Below, one piece after another: positions 41,372 to 50,703 of a DNA stretch of 64,000 bases. The notes under the pieces were generated by a model. The model did no database searches, was not told the DNA's origin, and was given only the letters and a program-made list of their open reading frames with translations. The stretch is from an uncultured Pelagibacteraceae bacterium (GTDB taxonomy: Bacteria > Pseudomonadota > Alphaproteobacteria > Pelagibacterales > Pelagibacteraceae): positions 159,710 through 223,709 of the forward strand of contig CACIPQ010000001.1 in the NCBI GenBank assembly GCA_902588585.1. Direction: 5' to 3'. The number at the start of each line of letters is the position of its first letter. The stretch's first letter is position 1. A program made the translations under genes and the position numbers.

Positions 41372-42127
41372 ATGAAAAAATTTAAATACCTGAAAATATC
41401 AAAAACAAAAAAACTGAGATATATAGGCAATTATTACAAAAAAAAACTGTATATAATTTTTCTTCCAGGTTTTATGTCTGATATTGAAGGAAAAAAACCT
41501 CAGGCATTCAAAAAATATGCAATTAAAAATAAGTTGGGTTTTTTGGCTATTGAATATTCTGGTCATGGAAAATCGTCGGGAAAGTTTACTGAGGGTAATA
41601 TTAGTAAATGGACTAATGAAGTTAAAATCTCCATAAGAAGAATAGTTAAAAAAAATTATTTTATTTTGATTGGTTCTAGTATGGGTTCTTGGATTGCTTT
41701 GAATCAATTCAAATATTTTAAAAAACAAACCAAAGGCTTTATTGGTATTGGGTCTGCTCCAGAATTTTTAACAAGATTAATGTGGAAAAAATTTACAAAA
41801 AAAATAAAGAAAGAAATCATGCAAAAAGGAATGTGTATTATAAAGCATGGACAATATGAATATCCTATTACTCATCAACTAATAAAAGATGGAAGAAAAA
41901 ATAAAGTTTTATCAAAAAAAATTAAATCATCAATTTATGTAACAATGATTCATGGAGAAAAAGATAAATCCGTTCCAACTTCATTTTCAAGAAAAGTTTT
42001 GAAAACATTTGTTGGTGCTAAAAAAAAACTTATAATTATTAAAAAAGGCGACCATAGTCTTTCCAAGAAAAAAAATTTAAAAATAATTATTAAAGAATTA
42101 GACAGCTTTAGAAACTCTGGATTTTAA
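41372..42127 (+). CDS. alpha/beta hydrolase
   Basis: FLPGFMSDIEGKKPQAF; LIGSSMGSWIALNQF nucleophile elbow; HGEKDKSVP; GDHSLS. Confidence 0.88.
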   Translation: MKKFKYLKISKTKKLRYIGNYYKKKLYIIFLPGFMSDIEGKKPQAFKKYAIKNKLGFLAIEYSGHGKSSGKFTEGNISKWTNEVKISIRRIVKKNYFILIGSSMGSWIALNQFKYFKKQTKGFIGIGSAPEFLTRLMWKKFTKKIKKEIMQKGMCIIKHGQYEYPITHQLIKDGRKNKVLSKKIKSSIYVTMIHGEKDKSVPTSFSRKVLKTFVGAKKKLIIIKKGDHSLSKKKNLKIIIKELDSFRNSGF

Positions 42128-45100
42128 GCTTATTGGATTTTCAAGTTTATCTAACATTTCTACTGGACAAACTTGTTTAAAATTTTTTATCTCATTTGAA
42201 AAGTTATCTAAAATTTTTTTAGCAATTTCCGAATTGGTCTCTGTACTGTACTCCTCTAAATATGATTCTAACCTTTCTTTCCAGTATTTAGTTTCGGGTT
42301 TTTGCCATATAACTGAAGTTGGATTTACATAATTTTCGAAAACATCATTGGGGTCATATACAAAAGCTATACCACCCGTCATTCCAGCAGCAAAATTATC
42401 TCCGACACTTCCTAATATTACCACTGTTCCTCCAGTCATATATTCACAACCATTAGAGTCACAACCTTCAATCACTGATGCTGCACCAGAATTTCTCACT
42501 GCGAATCTTTCTCCAGCTTTACCTGCAGCAAATAATTTACCCGAGGTTGCTCCATATAAAACAGTATTACCAATAATTGTATTTTCTGTTGTCTTAAATT
42601 GGTTTAATTTTGACGGAACAACAACAATCTTTCCTCCAGATAATCCCTTGCCGACATAATCATTTGAGTCTCCAAAAACTTTTAGTTTAATAGATTTTGA
42701 TAAAAATGCCCCGAGAGATTGTCCTGCAGAGCCCTTTAAAGTAATTTTGATTAAACTCTCTTTTAAATTATTTTTGAATTTTTTATAAACATAATGTGAA
42801 AGCTTAGTTCCTACTGCCCTATCAGTATTTGTTACATCTCCCTCATAAGAAATATCTTTTTTACTTTCAATTTCATCTTCGATTTTTGACCATACCTTTT
42901 CGTCAATATTATTGTCTGGTACAGAATTTATTAATTTATTGTTTGAGTATCTTTTGTGATTACCGGGATCAGCTTGTACTAACAAAGGATTTAGATCTAA
43001 ATCATCTAAATTGGGAGATCCTCTGCTAACTTGAGCAAGAAGGTCGGTCCTTCCTATAACATCTTTAAGCGTTTTAAATCCTAATGAAGCTAAAATTTCT
43101 CTAACCTCCATTGCCACAAATGTAAAAAAGTTTACTACTTTTTCTGGTGTGCCAGTAAATTTTTCTCTAAGTTTTTCATCCTGTGCACAGACTCCAACGG
43201 GACAAGTGTTTGAATGACATTGTCGAACCATAATACATCCCATGGCAATCAATGATGAAGTTCCCATTCCAAATTCCTCCGCTCCCATCATAGCTGCCAT
43301 AACAACATCTCTTCCTGTTTTAATTCCACCGTCAGTTCTAAGAGTGACGTTGTGTCTAAGCTGATTTAAAGTCAAAACTTGGTTAGCTTCTGTAAGACCC
43401 ATCTCCCATGGTATACCGGCATACTTAACGCTTGTTTGAGGACTTGCTCCAGTTCCTCCAGAATGTCCGGATATCAAAATAAAATCAGCTTTCGCTTTTG
43501 CTACTCCTGCAGCAATAGTTCCTATTCCTGTTGATGCAACTAATTTTACACCAACCCTAGCTTTTGGATTTATTTGTTTTAAATCGTAAATTAATTGTGC
43601 CAAGTCTTCTATAGAATAAATATCATGATGTGGTGGGGGCGATATTAAGGTTACTCCTTTAGTAGAGTGGCGTAATCTTGCAATCTCTTTCGTAACTTTA
43701 AAACCTGGTAGCTGTCCACCTTCTCCTGGCTTTGCTCCTTGGGCTATTTTGATTTCTATCTCACTGCAATTGTTAAGATATTCTATAGTCACTCCAAACC
43801 TTGCTGATGCTATTTGTTTAACTTTAGAACTTGCTGAATCACCATTTTCTAAAACCTTATATCTTTTTTTATCCTCTCCTCCTTCTCCACTACAAGAGGC
43901 GCCTTTTATTCTATTCATACCGATAGCTAAAGTTTCGTGAGCTTCTTTGGATAGAGCTCCATGAGACATGCTTCCGCTTCCAAATCTTTTCATTATTTCT
44001 TCTGTTGGCTCAACCTCATTAAGACCAATAGATTTATAATTCTTTTTAAACTCTAAAAGATCCCTAAGATTTATTGGATTTAATCTATGAATTCCTTCTG
44101 AATATTTTTTATATAAATCATATGATTTTGTACCTACAGAATGTTGTAGAATGTGTATAAGATTTCCCTGGAATTGATGATCTTCTCCAGATTTTCTATA
44201 CTTATATAGTCCGCCAATGGGAAGAATAGCAACATTTGTTTGATAAGCCTTTTTGTGTAGTTCCTTTATTTTTTTCTCAATACCAAACACCCCTATACCA
44301 GATATTCTAGAAACCATTCCTGGAAAATAGTCTGCAACAATAGCTCTGCTTAAACCTACGGCTTCAAAATTACATCCTCCTCTATATGAGCTTAAAACTG
44401 AAATGCCCATTTTTGACATGATTTTCAAAAGACCATTGTTAACAGATTTTTTATATCTCTCGACAGAACTTAAAAAATCTAATTTTCCAAATAATTTTTT
44501 TTGGTGTCTTTGGTAAATGCTATCTATTGCAAGATACGGATTTATTGTAGTGGCTCCCACTCCCAATAAAACAGCGAAAGAATGTGTGTCCATAGCTTCC
44601 GCAGTTTCAACATTAATCGAAGAATATCCTCTCAAACCTAACTTAACCAAGTTTGAATGGATTGCTCCAACAGCTAAAATCATTGGTACAATTGCTTTTT
44701 CCTGGGAAATTCCTTGATCAGAAAGTATAAGATGATTAATTCCTTCTCGAACTGAAATTTCAGACTCCGATCTAATTTCCTCTAGTCTCTGCTTTAAAGA
44801 TTCACCTATTTTAAAAGTACAGTCAATTATTTTGATTTTATTTGAAAAAAAACTCTTAAACTTTTTAAATTCTGCATTTGATAGTATGGGGTTATCCAAA
44901 ACATATATGTTCTCTTTTGTTAAATTATCAAAATCTAAAATGTTACCTAGATTTCCAAATCGAGTTTTAAGACTCATCACTTTGTTCTCTCTTAATGAAT
45001 CAATGGGAGGATTGGTTACTTGGCTAAAGTTTTGCCTAAAGTAGTGGGAGATTGGCCGGTAATGATTTGACAAAACAGCAACTGGCGTGTCATCTCCCAT

Positions 45101-46594
45101 CGAACCTGTTGCCTCTTTTGCCTCCTCAACCATCGGATGCAAAATAAGTTCCAGATCCTCAATACTATAGCCTGATACAAACTGTCTTTTTCTCAAATCC
45201 TCGTTTTTAAAATGAGGAAACTCAGTATTAGTTTTTAGTTTTTTATCAAAGTGTACTATCTGTTTGTGAAATTTTTTATAATCCTTAGATAAATAATCTT
45301 TTATTTGTCTATCCCTATAAATCTTCCCTGTTTTTAAATCGACCGAAATTAATTGCCCAGGTCCAAGCCTTCCTTTTTCAATAATTTTTTCTTCAGGAAT
45401 TGAAACCATTCCTGTTTCAGAACCTGCAAATAATAATTTATCGGAAGTTATAGAATACCTTAGTGGTCTTAGTCCATTTCTGTCAGTTGCTGCTATAGCC
45501 CATTTACTATCGGTGGCACAAATTGCTGCTGGGCCATCCCATGGTTCAATTGTGCTATTTAAAACGTCAAAAAGTTGTTGATGGGATCTCGGTAAAATCT
45601 TACTTCTTTTCGACCATGCATCTGGCATCATCATTAATTTGATTAAAGGAACTGATTTTCCAGAATGTATTAAAAGTTCAAAAACATTATCCAATGCCGC
45701 TGAGTCAGAATTTCCTGGAGTTACAATTGGCTTTAAATCTTCAACATCTTGAAAAAGTTCACTAGACATATCTTGCTCATGAATTTTCATCCAATTTATA
45801 TTTCCCTTCAAAGTATTAATTTCTCCGTTATGAGCCAAAGATCTAAAGGGCTGAGCTAACTTCCAACTCGGGAAAGTGTTGGTTGAAAATCTTTGGTGAA
45901 AAATGGCGAATCTTGAAATAAATCTTTTATCTTTCAAATCAGAATAAAAATCTGAAAGTGCTTCAGCCAAGAACATTCCTTTATAAACAATTGAACGAGA
46001 GCTCATGGAACAAATATAAAAATCATCTATTCCTTCTTCTCTCGTTTGTTTAAGAATCTTTTTTCTTACCACATAAAGTAATCTTTCAAGATCGTTTCTT
46101 TCCATAACTTTGTTGCTTTTAAAAATTACTTGAGTTATTTCCGGTCTATTAGAATCTGCGGTTCTTCCAAGGACAGAGGGGTTTACTGGAACTTGTCTCC
46201 ATCCGTAAATATAAAAATCGTTTTCTAGAAGATTTTGTTCAACTAAAGTTTTGCTTCTTTCTTGTACTGAATATTCGGTTCTAGGTAAAAAAATCATGCC
46301 TACACAGATATCGCCATTTGTATGTTTGTGACCAGTATCTTCAATTTTTTCTAAAAAGAAATCTTTAGGTATCTCAAAACTAATACCCGCACCATCGCCA
46401 GATTTTCCATCAGCATCTACTGCGCCACGGTGCCATACAGCCTTTAGTGCTTCGATTCCGTATTCGACTACTTTTCTACTCTTCTCTCCGTTCAATGAAG
46501 CAATAAGCCCAACACCACAAGCATCATGTTCCATAGTGGAATCGTAAGAATAGTTTTTTTTTAAAATATTTTTATTTTTATTATACAATTTCAT
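42098..46594 (-). CDS. gltB: glutamate synthase large subunit
   Basis: DACGVGLIASLNG (Ntn), ISGHSGGTGASP, GMGTSSLIAMGCIMVRQCHSNTCPVGVCAQ. Confidence 0.98.
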   Translation of the reverse strand: MKLYNKNKNILKKNYSYDSTMEHDACGVGLIASLNGEKSRKVVEYGIEALKAVWHRGAVDADGKSGDGAGISFEIPKDFFLEKIEDTGHKHTNGDICVGMIFLPRTEYSVQERSKTLVEQNLLENDFYIYGWRQVPVNPSVLGRTADSNRPEITQVIFKSNKVMERNDLERLLYVVRKKILKQTREEGIDDFYICSMSSRSIVYKGMFLAEALSDFYSDLKDKRFISRFAIFHQRFSTNTFPSWKLAQPFRSLAHNGEINTLKGNINWMKIHEQDMSSELFQDVEDLKPIVTPGNSDSAALDNVFELLIHSGKSVPLIKLMMMPDAWSKRSKILPRSHQQLFDVLNSTIEPWDGPAAICATDSKWAIAATDRNGLRPLRYSITSDKLLFAGSETGMVSIPEEKIIEKGRLGPGQLISVDLKTGKIYRDRQIKDYLSKDYKKFHKQIVHFDKKLKTNTEFPHFKNEDLRKRQFVSGYSIEDLELILHPMVEEAKEATGSMGDDTPVAVLSNHYRPISHYFRQNFSQVTNPPIDSLRENKVMSLKTRFGNLGNILDFDNLTKENIYVLDNPILSNAEFKKFKSFFSNKIKIIDCTFKIGESLKQRLEEIRSESEISVREGINHLILSDQGISQEKAIVPMILAVGAIHSNLVKLGLRGYSSINVETAEAMDTHSFAVLLGVGATTINPYLAIDSIYQRHQKKLFGKLDFLSSVERYKKSVNNGLLKIMSKMGISVLSSYRGGCNFEAVGLSRAIVADYFPGMVSRISGIGVFGIEKKIKELHKKAYQTNVAILPIGGLYKYRKSGEDHQFQGNLIHILQHSVGTKSYDLYKKYSEGIHRLNPINLRDLLEFKKNYKSIGLNEVEPTEEIMKRFGSGSMSHGALSKEAHETLAIGMNRIKGASCSGEGGEDKKRYKVLENGDSASSKVKQIASARFGVTIEYLNNCSEIEIKIAQGAKPGEGGQLPGFKVTKEIARLRHSTKGVTLISPPPHHDIYSIEDLAQLIYDLKQINPKARVGVKLVASTGIGTIAAGVAKAKADFILISGHSGGTGASPQTSVKYAGIPWEMGLTEANQVLTLNQLRHNVTLRTDGGIKTGRDVVMAAMMGAEEFGMGTSSLIAMGCIMVRQCHSNTCPVGVCAQDEKLREKFTGTPEKVVNFFTFVAMEVREILASLGFKTLKDVIGRTDLLAQVSRGSPNLDDLDLNPLLVQADPGNHKRYSNNKLINSVPDNNIDEKVWSKIEDEIESKKDISYEGDVTNTDRAVGTKLSHYVYKKFKNNLKESLIKITLKGSAGQSLGAFLSKSIKLKVFGDSNDYVGKGLSGGKIVVVPSKLNQFKTTENTIIGNTVLYGATSGKLFAAGKAGERFAVRNSGAASVIEGCDSNGCEYMTGGTVVILGSVGDNFAAGMTGGIAFVYDPNDVFENYVNPTSVIWQKPETKYWKERLESYLEEYSTETNSEIAKKILDNFSNEIKNFKQVCPVEMLDKLENPISLKSRVSKAV

Positions 46595-48030
46595 GCAGCT
46601 TTTATTTTTTTTTCACTTATCGAATTTAAATATTTTTCTATCTCTATTGCAGCATCTCTCCCATCTCTTATAGCCCAAACAACTAGGGAGGCTCCTCTAA
46701 CAATGTCTCCAGCAGCAAAAACTCCTGGTAAATTTGTTTGCATAGTTTTCAAATCAATTTTAATTGTTCCCCATTTAGAAACTGATAAATTTTCTGAACC
46801 AAAGAGCTTTGGAATATTTTCAGGATCAAATCCAAGTGCTTTGATCACCATATCAGCTTCGAGCTTGTATTCAGAATTTTTAATTGAAATTGGTTTTTTT
46901 CTTCCGGAAGAGTCTGCCTCTCCTAATTCCATCTTGGTAACTTCAACTGCTTCTACCTTGGTTCTTCCGATAAACTTTTTTGGATTAGAAAGCCACAGAA
47001 ACTCTATTCCTTCTTCTATTGCGTTACTTACTTCCCTAGAGGACCCCGGCATGTTTTCTCTGTCCCGTCTATACAAACATTTCACTGATTTTGCCTTCTG
47101 TCTTATGGCAGTTCTCACACAATCCATTGCGGTATCTCCGCCCCCGACAACCACTACATTTTTGTTTTCTCCATTTAAAGTTCCGTTATCAAAAAGTTTA
47201 ACTTCATCGCCTAGACCTTTACGATTTGATGCTGTTAAAAAATCCATTGCAGGAAAAATATTTTTTAGATTTTTTCCTTCTATTTCAACATTTCTTGCCT
47301 TATAAACGCCCGTTGCAATTAGCACTGCATCATGTATTGACTTAAGTTCTTCTAAAGAAGAATCTTTTCCAATTTCAAAGTTTTGTTTAAATTTTATTCC
47401 TGACTCTTTTAAAAGTTTTGTTCTTCTTTCAACCACAAATTTTTCAAGCTTAAAATTAGGTATTCCATAAATTAATAGTCCACCAGGTCTATCATATCGA
47501 TCGTATATTGTTATTTTGAAACCAGATTTTCTTAACTGTTCAGCGCAAGCTAAACCGGCTGGACCGGCTCCAATTATTCCAACAGATTGGTTTTTTTCTT
47601 TTTTAACTTTAATTGGTTTTATCCAACCTTTTTCCCATGCTGTTTCTGTAATATATTTTTCAACAGACCCTATTGTTACCGTCCCATGACCAGACCGTTC
47701 AATGACACAATTTCCTTCGCATAGCCTATCCTGAGGACAAATTCTACCACAGACTTCTGGCATGTTGTTTGTGCTTTGAGCCAATTCATAAGCATCTTCT
47801 AATCTTCCCTCGGCAGTAAGCTTTAACCAATCAGGAATGTTATTGTGAAGTGGGCAATGAACCTGGCAAAAAGGGACCCCACATTGTGAGCATCTACTAG
47901 ATTGTTCCTTTGCCCTATTGTTAATAAATTCATCATAGACCTCCTTAAAGTCATCTTTTCTTTTATTGGCAGATCTTTTAGGTGGTGTTTGTTGGCCTAT
48001 ATTTACAAATTTCAACATTTTTTCTGTCAT
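46591..48030 (-). CDS. gltD: glutamate synthase small subunit
   Basis: RCSQCGVPFCQVHCPLHNNIPDWLKL; VGIIGAGPAGLACAEQLRKSG; adjacent to gltB. Confidence 0.97.
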   Translation of the reverse strand: MTEKMLKFVNIGQQTPPKRSANKRKDDFKEVYDEFINNRAKEQSSRCSQCGVPFCQVHCPLHNNIPDWLKLTAEGRLEDAYELAQSTNNMPEVCGRICPQDRLCEGNCVIERSGHGTVTIGSVEKYITETAWEKGWIKPIKVKKEKNQSVGIIGAGPAGLACAEQLRKSGFKITIYDRYDRPGGLLIYGIPNFKLEKFVVERRTKLLKESGIKFKQNFEIGKDSSLEELKSIHDAVLIATGVYKARNVEIEGKNLKNIFPAMDFLTASNRKGLGDEVKLFDNGTLNGENKNVVVVGGGDTAMDCVRTAIRQKAKSVKCLYRRDRENMPGSSREVSNAIEEGIEFLWLSNPKKFIGRTKVEAVEVTKMELGEADSSGRKKPISIKNSEYKLEADMVIKALGFDPENIPKLFGSENLSVSKWGTIKIDLKTMQTNLPGVFAAGDIVRGASLVVWAIRDGRDAAIEIEKYLNSISEKKIKAA

Positions 48031-48199
48031 GATCTAAAATTAGTTTAAAAATTAAACTATTTAAAGGATATTTAGGTCAGTTTTACTTACCTTTTTTACA
48101 AAAAACCAAGTATTTATATAGTTTTTTTATATGCATATCAGCTATGCTATATTTGTGATGAACTCAGTGGTTGAATTCAATATAAATTAATATCCTACA

Positions 48200-48967
48200 A
48201 TGGAAAACTTTTTTCAGATTTTTGTAATATCAATTATTCAAGGTATTACTGAATTTTTACCAGTAAGTTCATCAGCTCACCTAAATTTGATTTCAAACTT
48301 TTTTGAGCTTCAGAAAGAATCGCTAATGCTGAGTGTAAGCGCACATACGGGTTCTTTGTTAGCTGTTTTATTATTTTTTAAAAAAGAGATTGTTGATTTT
48401 GGAAAAAATCAAAAATTATTTTTTAAAATTATTTTTGCCTCAATACCATTATTTTTATTTGGTTATTTGATAGTTAAATATAACTTGGTTTCTGATTTAA
48501 GTACTTACAAGGTTATAGGTTGGACAACTATAATTTTTGGTATATTGCTTTATTTTGCAGATAAATTTGATTTAGGTCAAAAAATTGAAAACAATTTCAC
48601 ACCAAAAAATGCGTTTATTATTGGATTTTTTCAAGTTTTAGCTCTAATTCCGGGTGTAAGTAGATCTGGAATAATAATGACAGGAGCAAGATTTCTAAAA
48701 TTTAATAGAGAAGATTCTGCAAAAATTTCATTTTTAATGTCTATACCAGCCTTAGCTGGTGCAGCAATCTATGGGATTTATTCACTGATTGGCGAAGGTA
48801 ATTTTTTATTAAATATAAGCTCGATTTTAACAGTTGGTCTTTCATTTGTCTTTTCGTATATAACCATAAAGTATTTTTTGATCTATTTGAAAAGGTTTAA
48901 TTTTAATCTAATAATTGGGTATCGATTGATACTAGGAGCAATCATATTGTTAATGGTTTATTTATAA
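48200..48967 (+). CDS. uppP: undecaprenyl-diphosphatase
   Basis: IQGITEFLPVSSSAHL and ALIPGVSRSGIIMTGARFL. Confidence 0.96.
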   Translation: MENFFQIFVISIIQGITEFLPVSSSAHLNLISNFFELQKESLMLSVSAHTGSLLAVLLFFKKEIVDFGKNQKLFFKIIFASIPLFLFGYLIVKYNLVSDLSTYKVIGWTTIIFGILLYFADKFDLGQKIENNFTPKNAFIIGFFQVLALIPGVSRSGIIMTGARFLKFNREDSAKISFLMSIPALAGAAIYGIYSLIGEGNFLLNISSILTVGLSFVFSYITIKYFLIYLKRFNFNLIIGYRLILGAIILLMVYL

Positions 48968-49056
48968 AACCATAGATAGAATTAAAAGTACAAAAAATAC
49001 CAAAATGAAAAAAACAATTACTGCTTTTTGTAATGACATATTAAATCCTCCCTGTC

Positions 49057-49134
49057 TGGAGGTCCCAGAAGGATTTGAACCCTCAACCTTCTCGTCCGTA
49101 GCGAGACGCTCTAATCCAATTGAGCTATGGGACC
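49057..49134 (-). tRNA. tRNA-Arg(ACG)
   Basis: GGTCCCATAGCTCAATTGGATTAGAGCGTCTCGCTACGGACGAGAAGGTTGAGGGTTCAAATCCTTCTGGGACCTCCA folds as a cloverleaf, loop CTACGGA. Confidence 0.95.
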
Positions 49135-49224
49135 GCATGCAAAAAATACCAAAGAAAATAGCTATAATAAAGCGATTTTATGCTTATTGCTATTCGTTAA
49201 ATAAGAATATAATGAAGGAAAAAT

Positions 49225-50409
49225 ATGTCTGAAGAAAACAGTGTTGTAATAACTTCTGCGGTAAGAACTGCAATTGGAGATCTAGGTGGGTCACTTAAGA
49301 ATGTGCCTGGCTACAAATTAGGCTCTACAGCGATTTCAAACGCTATAAAAAAATCAAATTTAAAACCTTCTGATATAAATGAAGTTATAATGGGACAAGT
49401 GCTAACTGGTGGAACAGGACAAAACCCGGCACGTCAAGCGGCTATGGACTCAGGCATACCTAAAGAGGTTCCTTCATATGTTGTAAACCAAGTTTGTGGA
49501 TCAGGGTTAAGATCTATTGCCTCAGGATTTCATTCCATCCTTTCTAAAAGCTCAGGTATTGTTGTTGCGGGTGGACAAGAAAGCATGTCTCAAGCACCTC
49601 ATGTAGTTCATCTAAGAAATGGAAAAAAATTGGGTGATACAGATTTGGTTGATTCAATGATTAAAGATGGTCTTTGGGACGCATTTAATGGTTATCATAT
49701 GGGAGTTACTGCAGAGAACGTTGCTCAACAATTCCAGGTTACAAGAAAAGATCAAGATAAATTTGCATTTGAGTCTCAAACAAAAGCTTTAAAGGCTCAA
49801 AAGGAAAATAGATTTGATAACGAGATAATACCGTTCACTATTCAATTAAAAAAGGGAAGTTCAACCTTTAAAAAGGATGAACATCCACGTGAGGGAATAT
49901 CAATGGAAGCTTTGCAAAGACTTAAAACTGCTTTTCAAAAAGATGGAACGGTAACAGCTGGTAATGCTTCAGGAATTAATGATGGAGCTGCAGCAGTAGT
50001 TCTAATGTCAAAAAAAGAAGCTGAAAAAAGAGGAATAAAGCCTATAGCAGAAATTAAATCTTGGGCATCATGTGGTGTTGATCCTTCGGTTATGGGAACT
50101 GGCCCAATACCGTCATCAAAGAAAGCTTTAGAAATTGCTGGATGGAAATCCCAAGACTTGGATTTAATAGAAGCAAATGAAGCTTTTGCTGCACAAAGTT
50201 GTGCAGTTGTAAAAGAATTATCTTTGCCAATGGAAAAAGTTAATGTGAATGGCGGAGCAATTGCATTAGGTCATCCTATCGGGGCATCGGGAACAAGAAT
50301 TTTTGTCACACTTATTCATGAAATGTTAAAAAGAGATTCCAAAAAGGGTCTGGCTACGCTATGTATAGGTGGAGGAATGGGCGTAGCAATGTGTATAGAA
50401 AGAAAATGA
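49225..50409 (+). CDS. acetyl-CoA C-acetyltransferase (thiolase)
   Basis: NQVCGSGLRSIASG, VAGGQESMSQAPH, NVNGGAIALGHPIGASGTRI, LCIGGGMGVAM. Confidence 0.95.
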   Translation: MSEENSVVITSAVRTAIGDLGGSLKNVPGYKLGSTAISNAIKKSNLKPSDINEVIMGQVLTGGTGQNPARQAAMDSGIPKEVPSYVVNQVCGSGLRSIASGFHSILSKSSGIVVAGGQESMSQAPHVVHLRNGKKLGDTDLVDSMIKDGLWDAFNGYHMGVTAENVAQQFQVTRKDQDKFAFESQTKALKAQKENRFDNEIIPFTIQLKKGSSTFKKDEHPREGISMEALQRLKTAFQKDGTVTAGNASGINDGAAAVVLMSKKEAEKRGIKPIAEIKSWASCGVDPSVMGTGPIPSSKKALEIAGWKSQDLDLIEANEAFAAQSCAVVKELSLPMEKVNVNGGAIALGHPIGASGTRIFVTLIHEMLKRDSKKGLATLCIGGGMGVAMCIERK

Positions 50410-50558
50410 AACTTAATAAAAACTTTTTTAAACCAAGAAAAAATTTAAAGAACAGAGTTATAAAAAAAATGCCCTTTACTGTTAGGGGTTATCAGTACTA
50501 CTATGGTGCTATAATTGTAATAGTCCTATTAATTGGTTTTAGCCAAGTATTTTCTTAA
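50406..50558 (+). CDS. 50-aa small single-TM protein
   Basis: MKLNKNFFKPRKNLKNRVIKKMPFTVRGYQYYYGAIIVIVLLIGFSQVFS; ATGA start/stop overlap with the thiolase gene. Confidence 0.6.
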   Translation: MKLNKNFFKPRKNLKNRVIKKMPFTVRGYQYYYGAIIVIVLLIGFSQVFS

Positions 50559-50581
50559 CAAAATTTTTTGTATTAACACCT

Positions 50582-50609
50582 GAGAGTTTATATCTGCTCT
50601 CTTTTTTTT
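50582..50609 (+). terminator. intrinsic terminator
   Basis: GAGAG-N10-CTCTC followed by eight T. Confidence 0.6.
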
Positions 50610-50703
50610 AAAAAAAAGTCTTAAAAGTTGCATATAGTATATTGCAAGCTTGAAGTGTCAAAAAAGCGGATAAAATGTGTCAAAAATTGTGTATAATGTT
50701 TAT

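Noticed and set aside
42348-47305. Many 60-200 aa ORFs antisense to gltB/gltD
   Set aside because: Shadow ORFs opposite strongly conserved genes; low-complexity or no family resemblance
49005-49232. 75-aa plus-strand ORF (VPEGFEPSTFSSVARRSNPIELWD)
   Set aside because: It is the antisense translation of tRNA-Arg(ACG); a common spurious annotation
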